From Xylaria sp. FL1777 (lineage: Eukaryota > Ascomycota > Sordariomycetes > Xylariales > Xylariaceae), in assembly GCA_022578965.1 (NCBI GenBank), contig MU400524.1:124001-188000 (forward strand): DNA of 64,000 nt, written 5' to 3'. The position numbers and the translations under genes were made by a program. Under the pieces are notes generated by a model. It did not search any database. It was not told the DNA's origin and saw only the letters and a list, made by a program, of their open reading frames with translations. Within the stretch, counting starts at the first letter, position 1. Each line of letters opens with the position of its first letter. Below, piece by piece: positions 27,001-37,175 of the stretch.

Positions 27001-28660
27001 TATGTTATATTAAAGAAAAAAAAAACATTTAAGCAAACATATTTAGCTAACGAAGTTAAAAAAAATTTAAAGTTTTAAAAAAAAACATTTAAGTATTATA
27101 TTTTTAAAAAAATAAAAGCTTAAAAGTTAAAGTTATACTTAAAAACCTTACAAATATATAGCTATAATAAGCTTATAACTTAAAAAAGTTAGCATAGTTA
27201 TAAAAACACAAAAAATTAAAAAGTAATAAATTAATGTATAAATATAAAGTTTACTTACTAAAATTCTTATAAAATAAGTTTATTAAAAAATTTTATGAAT
27301 ACTTATTATATAAATACTAAAAAACAACAAAAATAATTAAATAACTATAAAAAAAATACAATTTTTTAGAACTATAAAACATAGTTAAGTTTATTATAAA
27401 GAAATGCAATATTTGCAATAAAGCTAAAGCAGCTTAATATAAGCTTTATAAACTACTATAACTTATATAAATATTTAAACAAGCATAATATACTATTACT
27501 TAGGATTTTATTATAGTATTATTTTTATTAACTAATTTAATTATAAAAATATAATATAATAAAATATAAGTTATTATTAATAAACTTATTAAATATGCTT
27601 ACTTTTTATTATTTAAAGAAAATATAACAGCTAAACAACTTATATACGCTTTTATATATTAATACTTAAATAAATATAAGCTACTAAAAAAAATTGTTTT
27701 AAACTAAAATAAACTGTTTACTTTTAAGTTTAAAACTAGTTTTTTTAAACTTATTAGTATTAAACTAAAGTTTTTAACTGCTTATTACTTATAAACTAAC
27801 AAACAAACAAAAAAACTAAACTAAATATTAAAACAATATTTATAAAATTATGTTAATTATTAATACAACAATTAAGTAAAACTATTATTAACAGCATAAA
27901 TCTTATATAATATATTAATAAACAAAAATATAAATATATTTTTGCATAAAGCCGTTTATAAACAGCAAGCAATTATTAAAAAACAAAAAAAAACATTAAT
28001 AAAAACATTTGCTATTTTAACTATAGCACCTTAAGCAAAAACTATTATAATAAAAATCAAAACGCTATAAGCTAAACTATAATTACGTTTTTAGTTTTTA
28101 TAACAACAGATATTAGTATATTATAACAAAAAACAAACTAAAAAGCTAGCTTTTAAAAAAAGAAATAAGGTTTATTTGCTATAACAAAAACAAAATATAA
28201 ACACTAATATTCCTTAAATTAAAACAAAATAACTAAGCAATAAATTAAAATTTAAAAAACTTAGCTTTTTTAAAATTAAAGAAGTTATTTTACTTACTAA
28301 CTATAAACTGTTATTATTAAAAAACATGCAAATTTACTTTGTTTTTTATATTTTTTTACTAGAACTAGCACTTATTAAAACACTTATTAAAATATAATTA
28401 AAAATAAAAACAAATTAAAACATTTATAAAGTTAAAAATATACTAAATTTTTGTTAAAATAATAATAACGTTAAGTATTTTATTAAATAAAACGAATATT
28501 TATATGCTAATAATACTTAGGAACTTAAGAAACACTTGGAAACTACTGTAGTAATTATAAATTAGTTTTACTGCTAATACTTTAACTGCTTAAAACTAAA
28601 GAAAAAAAGTCAACCTTAAGAAAAACGCTTAAAAAATCTTAATTAAACTTAAATAAAGCA
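24031..28660 (+). pseudogene. pol remnant, family A copy 2 (RT, RNase H, integrase, chromodomain)
   Basis: Domains appear in the order RT, RNase H, integrase, chromodomain. The RT catalytic box at 26238-26249 reads Tyr-Leu-Asn-Asn instead of Tyr-Leu-Asp-Asp. RNase H spans about 26590-27060, with recognisable VAYYFKAL and LLAIIIAFKK strings. The integrase has a Cys-X2-Cys pair at 27405-27416 and a first Asp at 27504-27506; the second catalytic Asp is now Asn (27702-27704) and the Glu reads Lys. A chromodomain lies at 28425-28562, with two Trp codons changed to stops. All of these losses are G-to-A changes on the coding strand. The protease and the exact limits are not resolved. Confidence 0.9.
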
Positions 28661-29254
28661 GCTTATATTGCTTTAGCTTGCTTTTTTTGTTGTTTTTGCT
28701 TTTTTATTAGCGTTTTTTGTTTTTTTTTAATGCGCTTTATTTTGTTTAACTTATTTAAAAACTAAAGCTTTTGCTAAACTATTTTAACGCTTTTTGCTTT
28801 TAAAAAACGTTTTTATGTATAAAGCTAAGCTAACTTGCTTAAAGCAAAATTAAAGCTATTTTAAGTTCGTTTTAGTTTTTTTTAAACTAAAAGCAGCTAT
28901 TGCTTTGCTTGCTTTTTTTTTTTTTTAAAACAATAGTGCTTAAAAACTATATTATTAATTAAGTTAATTAAAACTTTTAACTTATTGCAAAAGCAGCTAG
29001 CACACATATATTTAAAGCAATAAAATATATTATTTGTTATTTTATACATTAATAACTAATTAAAGCAACAAAAGCAAAGCATAACTTTATAACTAGTAGA
29101 ATTAATAAAAAAAGCAAAAATAAATCTTTGCTTTGTTTTTAATAAGCAGTTAGTTCTTTTAATATGTTTTAATATTTTTAACATATAAAAAAGAAAAAGG
29201 AAAAATATTTACAGAAAAATTGTTAAAATAATAATTCTAGAAGAAAGAAAATAA
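28661..29254 (+). other. 3' untranslated part of family A copy 2 with polypurine tract
   Basis: About 600 bp between the chromodomain and the 3' LTR. The first 100 bases are T-rich. The opposite strand reads as a Lys/Ala-rich fragment that I cannot assign. The AGAAGAAAGAAAA tract just before the LTR is the likely plus-strand primer. Confidence 0.6.
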
Positions 29255-29751
29255 TGTTACAAAATTAGTACTAAAGTAGCTTTTAAAGCAGCTTAATGCT
29301 TTTATACATATTTTGTACCTATGCTAATTAAAGCTAAATTACATAATAATTTACTTAACTTATTAAGCTTATAGTAATTTAAAGCTTATTAAGCTTACAG
29401 TAATTTAAGGCTTATTAAGCTTATAGTAATCTAGTGCTTACTAGACTTATAATAATTTAAAGAAAAGTTTTTGTTTTTTTTACTTTTTTTTTGTTTATAT
29501 AGTTAAGCACTTCTTATATTTAGTTATTTATTTAGTTTTAGTTTTTTAGCTATTAATTTTATTTACTTTATAATTATTAAGCACTAATATATTTATTACT
29601 TTTAAAATTCCTTAAGACCTCTATTAATGCATAGTAGTAAAAGTTTTCCGAAAACCTTCCTAACGGACCACCGCTAAGAATCCTATTGTTACCTGCAAAT
29701 TAAGACCCCAAGGGCAAACCTGTTATATTAATATATAATAAGTCCATTACA
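29255..29751 (+). repeat. 3' LTR of family A copy 2 (497 bp)
   Basis: The left part is heavily mutated, but about 29640-29720 is almost unmutated (AACGGACCACCGC, AAGACCCCAAGGGC), which makes it a guide to the ancestral LTR sequence. Confidence 0.93.
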
Positions 29752-29756
29752 TTATA

Positions 29757-32700
29757 TTTAAAAAGTATTACAACTTACTGCGTACTTTTAGCAAAATAGA
29801 TTTTAATACTTTGTTATTTAATTGCTTTAGTATAAACTACAAAATTAAGTTCGTTAGTAAAAAGTTATAAAAAAACATACAACATTTTTTTTTATACAAA
29901 ATATTATTAAACAAGTTAAAAGTTATGTAAGCATATTTAATCGATAATTTGCGTAAAGGATTTATAAAACCAAGCAACGCTTTATTTATATCTTTTGTTT
30001 TATTTGTTAAAAAGCTTAACAGAGGTTTTTGCTTTTATATAAACTATTGCAAACTTAATAAACTATTATAAAAAAATAAGTACCTTTTACTATTAATTAA
30101 AAAAATCTTGTTTTAAATATTTAAAGCAAAGATTTTTATTAAAATAAATATATAACAAGCATTTTACTATATACGTATATACTTTAGCTATAAAGATTTA
30201 ATAACGTTTTGTATACATTATAAATTGTACTATTATTGCGTTTTACTGTTTAAATTAACAAACGGACCGTTTATGTTTTAATAGTATATTAATAATACTT
30301 TGTTTAATTACTTTAATAATTTTTGTAGCGCTTATATAAATAACATTTTGATTTACTTTAATAGCTTAAAAAAATACTAAGTATACGTTTAAAAAGTACT
30401 TGCTTAACTTTAAAGTGCAAGCTTACAAGCTAATCTTAAAAAGTCAAAATTTCATATAATTAAAACAAAGTTTTTTAGCTATATTATTAATACTAAAGGT
30501 ATAAAGGTTAATTTTAGCAAAGTAAAAGTTATTTAAAACTAAAAGTTATTTATTACAGTAAAAAAAGTTTAATTCTTTTTGAGCTTTTGTAACTTTTATT
30601 GCAAGTTCGTAGAAAAGTATAGCTAAATAGCAATACTATTAAACAAACTAACTAAAAAAAACACTTTTTTTAAATAAACAAAAAAGTGTAAAAAAGCGTT
30701 TTAACAATTAAAAAAAGCTTTAACTTTTATGCTTACTTTTAAACATTTTAACTATAGTTTACTTACAAAAGTAAAAACTAATACGTTAAATAGTGTAGTA
30801 GTAAATATAATGTTATAGCACTATAAAAATATTTAGCACTTTGTAGCTTTTTACTTTAAAACAATGCATAATACTAAACTTAATTATAGAATCTATAATA
30901 AAAAAATGCTAGCTATAGTTCTAGCTTTAAAAAAATAACAGGCTAAATTAATTAGTATTTGCAAAAACTTCTTTTTAGTAATTACTAACTATTAAGCATT
31001 AAAATACTTTAAAAAAAAACAATACTTTAATTTTAAACAAGCTAATTAAGCTGTTTTGTTTTTAAAATATAACTTTTTTATTGCTTTTTAGTTAAAAAAA
31101 GAAAATATAATAGCTAACGCTTTATTTTATAAGCAAGAAAACTTATAAACATAACAAGCAAAAAAGAAAGCTTACTAATATTTTACTTTGTTTTAATTTA
31201 CTACTTAAACTGCTTTTGCTTAAAAAAAACAAGCTATATTATTATTATGTGTTAAAAAAGTATTTTAAGGTGCTTAACTAATAGCTTATATACTATAAAA
31301 AAACTATAAAAACTTTAGCATAGCAATTTATTGCTAGAAAGCAATTATTACTACTATAAACAACCCTTAAAAAGTAGAAAAAGGTTTAACTACTTATAAA
31401 AGTTAACTAATTATTTTTAACTATTTGCTTTTATGCACTTAATTAATTAAGAAAACGCATAAAAAAATGCTTATAGCTTATTTTAAATAAATTAAAACAT
31501 AATAACTAGTAGCTTAACGTTATTAGTAGCTTAAGCTAAAAAAGAATTGTAATAAATATGTTACTAATTATATAAGCTACTGCTTTATAAAAGTACCTTA
31601 AAATAAAACCTTTAGTAAACTATAGCTACTTTTTATTCTGGACTAAGTATAGCGCTACTTAGTAATAAACTTTAAGCAAATGCTTAAAAATAAACATAGA
31701 TATAATAACGCGCTAGTAATAGTGAACTAATTAAGAAAGCGTGCTTAGATAATCTTTTATATAGTGCATATAATAGTAAAAAATGCTGCAAAAATATACT
31801 ATAAAAGTTCTTTTAAAATATTCGGTGTTTTTATAACTATTACTTTTAATTATAGATTTTAATTTATATTAGCGTTTATAAATAAGTTATATAAGCTAAT
31901 AAAAGTTATACATGTTTTAGCTTTAATAAATCACTATAAAATTATAAAACAAGCAAAAATTATAAATAAATATTTAAACTAGCGTTTACGTTTTTATATA
32001 AATTACTACTAAAATAACTAGTTAAAAAGACTTTTTGCTATAAATTACATATAAGCTACTATAATATACAAATTTATAAAGCTGTTTTTTTATAAAGTAA
32101 AAATAGGCTTTTTTATGCTATTTTATTTTAACTAAAAGAACTATACAGCTATAAAAAAACTTAATAAGCTGCTTAAAAAAGAAAAAAAGTTATAAAAAAA
32201 AGCACAAAAAAAAGCACAAAAAATTGGAAAATTTGTTAATACTACAAAGGCATATTTAACTTAAACCTAAAACAAAATAACTTGTTTTGCTAACTAGTTA
32301 TAACGTAATTTTAACTTTAACGTTAATAATTATATGTTTATTTTTAAAAAATAACAGTTATAAAAAACTAATAAACCTTTTAATAAACTAGACTTTTTTA
32401 TAACATAGCAGAAGTTTAAAATCTTATTTAAAAACAATAATTTATATATACTTAAAGTCCTTAAGTTATAAAAAATAAAGAATATTTATTATGCTAACTG
32501 CTTGCATAAGTACTTAAATAACCTTTTGTTTAAACAAGCGTTTAATAACTTTAAAAGCAAAATAATTAAACCTAAAGGTAAAAAAAAATTCGTAGTAAAA
32601 AAAGTACAAGCTTTTTAACTACACTACTAAAAGTTGCAATATTAGGTAGATTAAAAGGAATAAAACTTAAATAACGAATAGTATTCTGCGAAAAACTTCA

Positions 32701-32790
32701 AAAATAGTGCAAAAGCTTTAAAGAAATTTTACAAAGCTAACCTTAACTTTACAGGACCCCTAGTATAGCTTAAAGTATAGCTACAAGCTG
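29757..32790 (+). pseudogene. pol remnant, family B (3' half: RT, RNase H, integrase, chromodomain)
   Basis: This continues the family B polyprotein after the nested element. The RT palm box at 30333-30344 reads Tyr-Ile-Asn-Asn where the family has Tyr-Ile-Asp-Asp. RNase H is clear at about 30780-31140 (LAIVLALKK, FLVITNYQALKYF, ENIIANALF). The integrase covers about 31400-32130, with ALVIVN and the region before the last catalytic residue recognisable. A chromodomain-like end lies at about 32600-32780: a Val-Glu-Lys-Val type start, a Trp-Lys-Gly-type core broken by stops, and a Gly-Pro-X-Val tail. Stops and G-to-A losses affect every domain. Confidence 0.85.
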
Positions 32791-33102
32791 CAAAAAACAA
32801 TTAGTTTAACAAGCTATACCTTAATAACAATAAAGCAATAGCAGCTAAAAAAAAAGTAACATAGAAAAGAAATCGTAAATAATTAAGAAGGAAAAAAGGA
32901 GCTATACTTATATAAAGATAGCACTATAGAACAAACAATTAAAAGTTTAACGTATAAAGAAACCTATTTGGTAGCATAATTAAACAAAGGCCTTAACTAA
33001 AGCTAACAAGTAAAAACCTAAAGCTATTTTTCCTTTAGCTAAAAAGCAATTAAAAACTATCTGTTTGAACCTTATAAGCAATATTTTTTTTAAGAAAGAA
33101 GT
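32791..33102 (+). other. 3' end of family B internal region
   Basis: About 300 bp between the chromodomain-like tail and the 3' LTR. A purine-rich AAGAAAGAAG run at 33092-33101 directly before the LTR is the likely polypurine tract. Confidence 0.6.
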
Positions 33103-33406
33103 AGTTATAGTATAATAACTAATAGCTTTATAGCTTATTGTTTTAATATAGCTAAATAAATGTAGCTATGCTATACTTTAATATAGCTAAGCTAATTTGT
33201 GCATATGCATAAATTACCCGTTAGTGCATAAACCATTCATTAGTGCATAAACTACTTATTAGCTACTTATACTGTAATTTAGCTACTTAGCTACTTTTTA
33301 TAAACCACTTTATAAAATAGCTCTTTTTTTCTTTATACTTAGATTTTAATATAAATCCAGCTTTTTGGATAAAGCCTTGTTTTTTAAAATAGTTTAACGT
33401 ATAACA
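33103..33406 (+). repeat. 3' LTR of family B (304 bp)
   Basis: It aligns end to end with 18766-19069, ends TATAACA, and is followed by the CTATA duplication. Confidence 0.92.
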
Positions 33407-33411
33407 CTATA

Positions 33412-34458
33412 ATTATAACTATAGCTTTATTTTTATTTTTAATATTAGCATTAGCCTTTTTATTAATATAAAGCATAAATAAAAATTAACTAAATTAATT
33501 GCTAAAGTTTTTATTTAACTTAATTTAATAGTTTTACAAATTTGCTTTTTATAAAAAGAAAATTCTTGTTTAATTTTAATTAAAAAAGCTTATATTTTTT
33601 TGTTGCTTTATTTTAAGCAACTATAGCAACGTTTAAGTTAAACAAGTAATTATATTTTGCTAATTTATATTATAAAGATTTTTTTTGTTATTTATACTAA
33701 ACTTTTTATAAATTAGCTATTTTAACTTAAATTAATAGTAGTAAAATAAGCTATAAAAACTAAATCAAAAAAACAAAACAATTTATTATATTAAAAAAAA
33801 ATTATAGCTATAAAACAATAAAAAAATATAATACTTAAATATATATAAAAAAGTATTAAGCTTTTATATATTTTTGCTTTTTATTTAAAAAAAAAAGAAA
33901 AAATATTTAATTAATTATTATAAGCTTTAGAAAAATTTTTTTAGCTATAATTACTTAAAATATCTTTATAATTTTAGCTAGTATTAAAAATATATATAGT
34001 TATTTTTAACTTTGTTTATATATATTTTAGCTAAAAGCTTTTTTTTAAAACAGTTAACTAATTAAAATATAAAACGCTATATTTATAAGCTTTTTAACTT
34101 TATATATACTATAGTACTATTTTTTAAATTATATATATTTTAAAGCTAATTGTTAATATAAAAAAACATTTAGCTAAAAGTATTACTACTTATTATTTTA
34201 GCATTAAAAATATATTAAGCGTTAATTAACTATATATATATAATTCTTTATATATAATATTTAAGTTTATAAAACAAATATTAATATTATTTTTATTTAA
34301 CTTATAAAAATATACGTTTTAAATACGTTTTTGCAATATTACATAAAATTTAGCTTATTAAAATTACTTTTAATTTTAAAAATATTAACTTATTTAATTT
34401 TAATTTACTTTTTTTTTTTAAATACTTTTAGCAAAAAAGCAACCTTTATTTTGTTAGC
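33412..34458. other. A+T-rich interval without recognisable feature
   Basis: About 1 kb of A+T-biased sequence between family B and the 51-bp minisatellite. I see no genes or terminal repeats. Confidence 0.5.
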
Positions 34459-34965
34459 CTTTATTTTAAAGATTTCTAGTAAAAAAACAACCTTTATTAT
34501 TTTAACTTTTATTAAAAAGCAGCTTTTTAGCAAAGCGCTATTTTTTATAATTCTAACTTTTATTAAAAAGCAGCTTTTTAGCAAAGCGCTATTTTTTATT
34601 ATTTTAACTCCTATTAAAAAGCAGCTTTTTAATAAAGCGCTATTTTTTATTATTTTAACTTCTATTAAAAAGCAGCTTTTTAATAAAGCGCTATTTTTTA
34701 TTATTTTAACTTTTATTAAAAAGCAGCTTTTTAGCAAAGCGCTATTTTTTATTATTTTAACTTTTATTAAAAAGCAGCTTTTTAGCAAAGCGCTATTTTT
34801 TATTATTTTAACTTTTATTAAAAAGCAGCTTTTTAGTAAAGCGCTATTTTTTATTATTTTAACTTTTATTAAAAAGCAGCTTTTTAGCAAAGCGCCGTTT
34901 TTTATTATTTTAACTTTTATTAAAAAACAAGTTTTTAGCAAAAAACTAACTTTTATTTTTTTAAC
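34459..34965. repeat. 51-bp minisatellite, about nine units, open on both strands
   Basis: Eight units of 51 bp start at 34507, 34558, 34609, 34660, 34711, 34762, 34813 and 34864. A degenerate unit follows at 34915 and a 48-bp one precedes the array. Because 51 is a multiple of three and the unit lacks stops in one frame on each strand, both strands give long open frames (219 and 178 codons) of a 17-residue repeat. The translations are hydrophobic/Lys repeats with no known family, and no promoter or splice sites frame them, so I treat this as a minisatellite. Units stay similar and keep GCGC where neighbours have lost it, suggesting homogenisation after mutation. Confidence 0.85.
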
Positions 34966-35908
34966 TTCTTTTTTAACACTTTTATTATAAAAGCTTTAAT
35001 TAAAAGCTGCTTACTAAATATGCTTAACTTAAACTTTTTAATAAGTTTATTTTTTTTTAGCTATTATTTATTAGTTAATCTTTATATAAAGCTATTTATA
35101 TAAAAACTTTATATATTTATACTATTTAATAGCTTTTATATATAAGCTTTTAAAAAATAATATTAATATTTAAATAATTAAATCGAATAGTTCTTAAAAT
35201 AGTTAAACAAAATAAAAGAAAATTCTATATTAATAAAGAAAAAAATATTAAAATTAGTAGCAATAATTTAAACTATTGTTTATAACTTTAAAAAAAATGT
35301 TAGTTAAATTATATAAAAACATTTAAGCATAAGCATTATAAAACAATAAGTTTAGTATTAAAAGGCATAATATAGCATTTATTGCTATATAATAAATAAT
35401 ATATACTTTTTGCTATAGCTTTATTTTTTATTTAAGTTTAATCTTAAAAATATAATTTAAGGTGCTTTTTTTTAGCAGTAAACAAAAAGCAGTTTTAAAA
35501 ATTATAAAGCTATTAATAGCTATTACTAAAGCTTTTACTATTTATATAACTAATATAATTACTTTTTATAAAACTTATAATAACTTTATAAAGGCATTAA
35601 ATAATAAAAGCTTTTAAATTCTTTAATGCAATACATAAATTAAGCAGTTTATAAACATTAAAAAATAAAATAGCAAAGCAATTATACAATTAACTTATAA
35701 CTGCTTAAATAAAAGCTTTATTAGTATAAATGCTTTATTATTTTACTTTTTTAATAAAAATGTATTACTAATAAAAAAGTACTTAGTTTTTTTTTAAGTA
35801 GCTAAAATATGTTTGCATATTAAACTATATTAGCTATATATATTTGCTATACTATATAAAGTTACTATAATAAATATATATAACTAAATAATATAATGCA
35901 AACTAGTA
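34966..35908. other. A+T-rich interval without recognisable feature
   Basis: Strongly A+T-biased sequence up to the foldback element. Nothing identifiable. Confidence 0.5.
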
Positions 35909-35934
35909 AAGCTTTTAGGAATTAATACAAACAC

Positions 35935-36129
35935 TGTCAGATATAAGGGATAATATCTTAAGCCAGAATTACCTAACTAACGGGTATTAAAGGGTAGACC
36001 CATGTCAAAGGGACAGGGGCCCTCATACAAAACCTGCGTAGCTGGCTAGTCGCGTCTACATAACAAGAACAACACGCGATCAATACAACCAATGAACCCA
36101 ATGTTACATGCCATCACTTATATTTGACA
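35935..36129. mobile_element. Solo-LTR-like insertion, 195 bp, inside the foldback element
   Basis: It starts TGTCAGATATAA and ends TTATATTTGACA, a 12-bp terminal inversion with one mismatch, flanked by exact 5-bp copies of AACAC (35930-35934 and 36130-36134). TG...CA ends with a 5-bp duplication fit a solo LTR, probably of a Copia-type or TRIM element given the long inverted ends. A tiny TIR element is the alternative. No RIP-like mutation is visible. Confidence 0.78.
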
Positions 36130-36240
36130 AACACATGAGAAATTGATACAGACACATGGCCTTATAGACACATAATGGGCTTGTTTTTTAAATAACTTCA
36201 CAACCACCCATTGCACCGCAATGCAACCGGAGTCATTGAA

Positions 36241-36440
36241 AAGCTAATTGCGAAAGGAATCCAGAAATGCAAACGGTTTGTTCGTACGACTTACGGTCGC
36301 AGAGATATTCATGTTTTATGCTTATACAGAAAGTCACTTTTCGGTTTATTAGCATATTTTCTTCAACTGTGAATATCTCCGCGACCGTTAGTCGTACGAA
36401 CAAACCGTTTGCATTTCTGGAATCCCCTCGCAATTAGCTT
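36241..36440. repeat. Inner inverted repeat (hairpin) of the foldback element
   Basis: The left arm starts AAGCTAATTGCGAAAGGAAT and the right arm is its near-perfect reverse complement ending at CAATTAGCTT. Both contain GTTTGTTCGTACGAC or its complement. A transcript would form a long stem. Confidence 0.9.
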
Positions 36441-36819
36441 CCAAAGAATATGTTTCATGTTGCGGTGCGACCGGTGGTTGGAAAGTTATTCGTCATGTGC
36501 CTGTAAGCATCATGTGTTTGTATTAATTTTTCATGTGTTTGTATTAATTCCCAAGCTTTTTATATATAGTACTTTTATAACATAATACTTTTATAATATA
36601 GTACTTTTATAACATAGTATTTTTATAACTTAAAACTTATTTATAATAATAATACAATTTATAATAATATTTTTTAATATAACTTTTTAGTTAATATATA
36701 GTTTTTATTATATATATAAATAATAAAAAAAAGCAATTTTAGTTTTATTAAAATAATTTACTAAAAAGGGTTAATTAAGCTAAAAAATAGTAGCAAGTTA
36801 TAAAAAAAATTATATTATT

Positions 36820-36932
36820 AAAAAAAGCCTTTGTTTAAAAAGCCTTTGTTTAAAAAGCCTTTATTTAAAAAGTCTTTATTTATAAAGCCTTTAAATAAAA
36901 CAAAAAAAGCTTTTATTTAAAAAGCCTTTAAG
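36820..36932. repeat. 15-bp tandem repeat
   Basis: About five units of AAAAAGCCTTTGTTT or AAAAAGCCTTTATTT, the last ones degenerate and split by a short A+T insertion. Confidence 0.75.
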
Positions 36933-37065
36933 TTTTAATATATATAAATATTTTTAAGTAAAGCAAAAAAAATATAGCTTAATAATATAGCTAAATAAAA
37001 ACTTATAAATATTTATTATTTTATAATATAATTTAATGCTAATTTTAATTTATATTAGTTAATAA

Positions 37066-37175
37066 AAATTAGCTACTAATAGAAATAAACAAATATTAAT
37101 TGCTTTTATTAGCAGAAATAAAAGCTATTAGCTAAAATTAACCATTAATAAAAATTAACTATTAGCAAAAATTAA
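37066..37175 (-). repeat. Minisatellite related to the one at 16.5 kb, inverted
   Basis: Read on the minus strand it gives GTTAATTTTTGCTAATA-type units and a GCTTTTATTTCTGCTAAT segment, matching the array at 16521-16833. Confidence 0.55.

Larger units (their letters stand above)
22045..29751 (+). mobile_element. Ty3/Gypsy chromovirus, family A copy 2, nested in family B
   Basis: A complete element of 7707 bp with 497-bp LTRs, starting TGTTACG and ending CATTACA. It is flanked by exact TTATA duplications (22040-22044 and 29752-29756). The plus strand encodes Gag with a CCHC knuckle, then reverse transcriptase, RNase H, integrase and a chromodomain, which places it among Ty3/Gypsy chromoviruses. 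A purine tract (about 29239-29252) directly precedes the 3' LTR and fixes the orientation. No tRNA-type primer site starting TGG follows the 5' LTR. It is RIP-decayed, though the LTR ends keep some unmutated patches. Confidence 0.95.
18766..33406 (+). mobile_element. Ty3/Gypsy chromodomain retrotransposon, family B, interrupted by family A copy 2
   Basis: Two direct repeats of 304 bp (18766-19069 and 33103-33406) are flanked by exact CTATA duplications at 18761-18765 and 33407-33411. Without the nested family A insertion (22045-29751 plus one 5-bp duplication) the element would be about 6.9 kb. On the plus strand it carries a Gag zinc-knuckle remnant, reverse transcriptase, RNase H, integrase and a C-terminal chromodomain-like segment, in the usual Gypsy order. 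The LTRs begin AGTTA rather than the usual TG but end in TAACA or its mutated form. It is RIP-decayed and inactive. Confidence 0.92.
35917..36552. mobile_element. Non-autonomous foldback DNA element (MITE-like) with 8-bp target duplication, unmutated
   Basis: The ends read [A/G]GGAATTAATACAAACAC and are flanked by exact 8-bp copies of AAGCTTTT (35909-35916 and 36553-36560). Like the 3.6-kb element at 9016-12593, each end carries two copies of the ATTAATACAAACACATGA word. The whole element can fold back. The outer arms are imperfect. The inner arms (36241-36310 and 36371-36440) match over 70 bp with about five mismatches around a loop of about 60 bp. It has no coding capacity; the 66-codon open frame across the hairpin is a palindrome artefact. 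It is an island of ordinary G+C content within the A+T-rich block. The left end is interrupted by the insertion at 35935-36129, so the element itself was about 436 bp. Confidence 0.9.

Noticed and set aside
36233..36433. 66-codon open frame on the minus strand
   Set aside because: It runs across the hairpin of the foldback element, so its two halves simply mirror each other.
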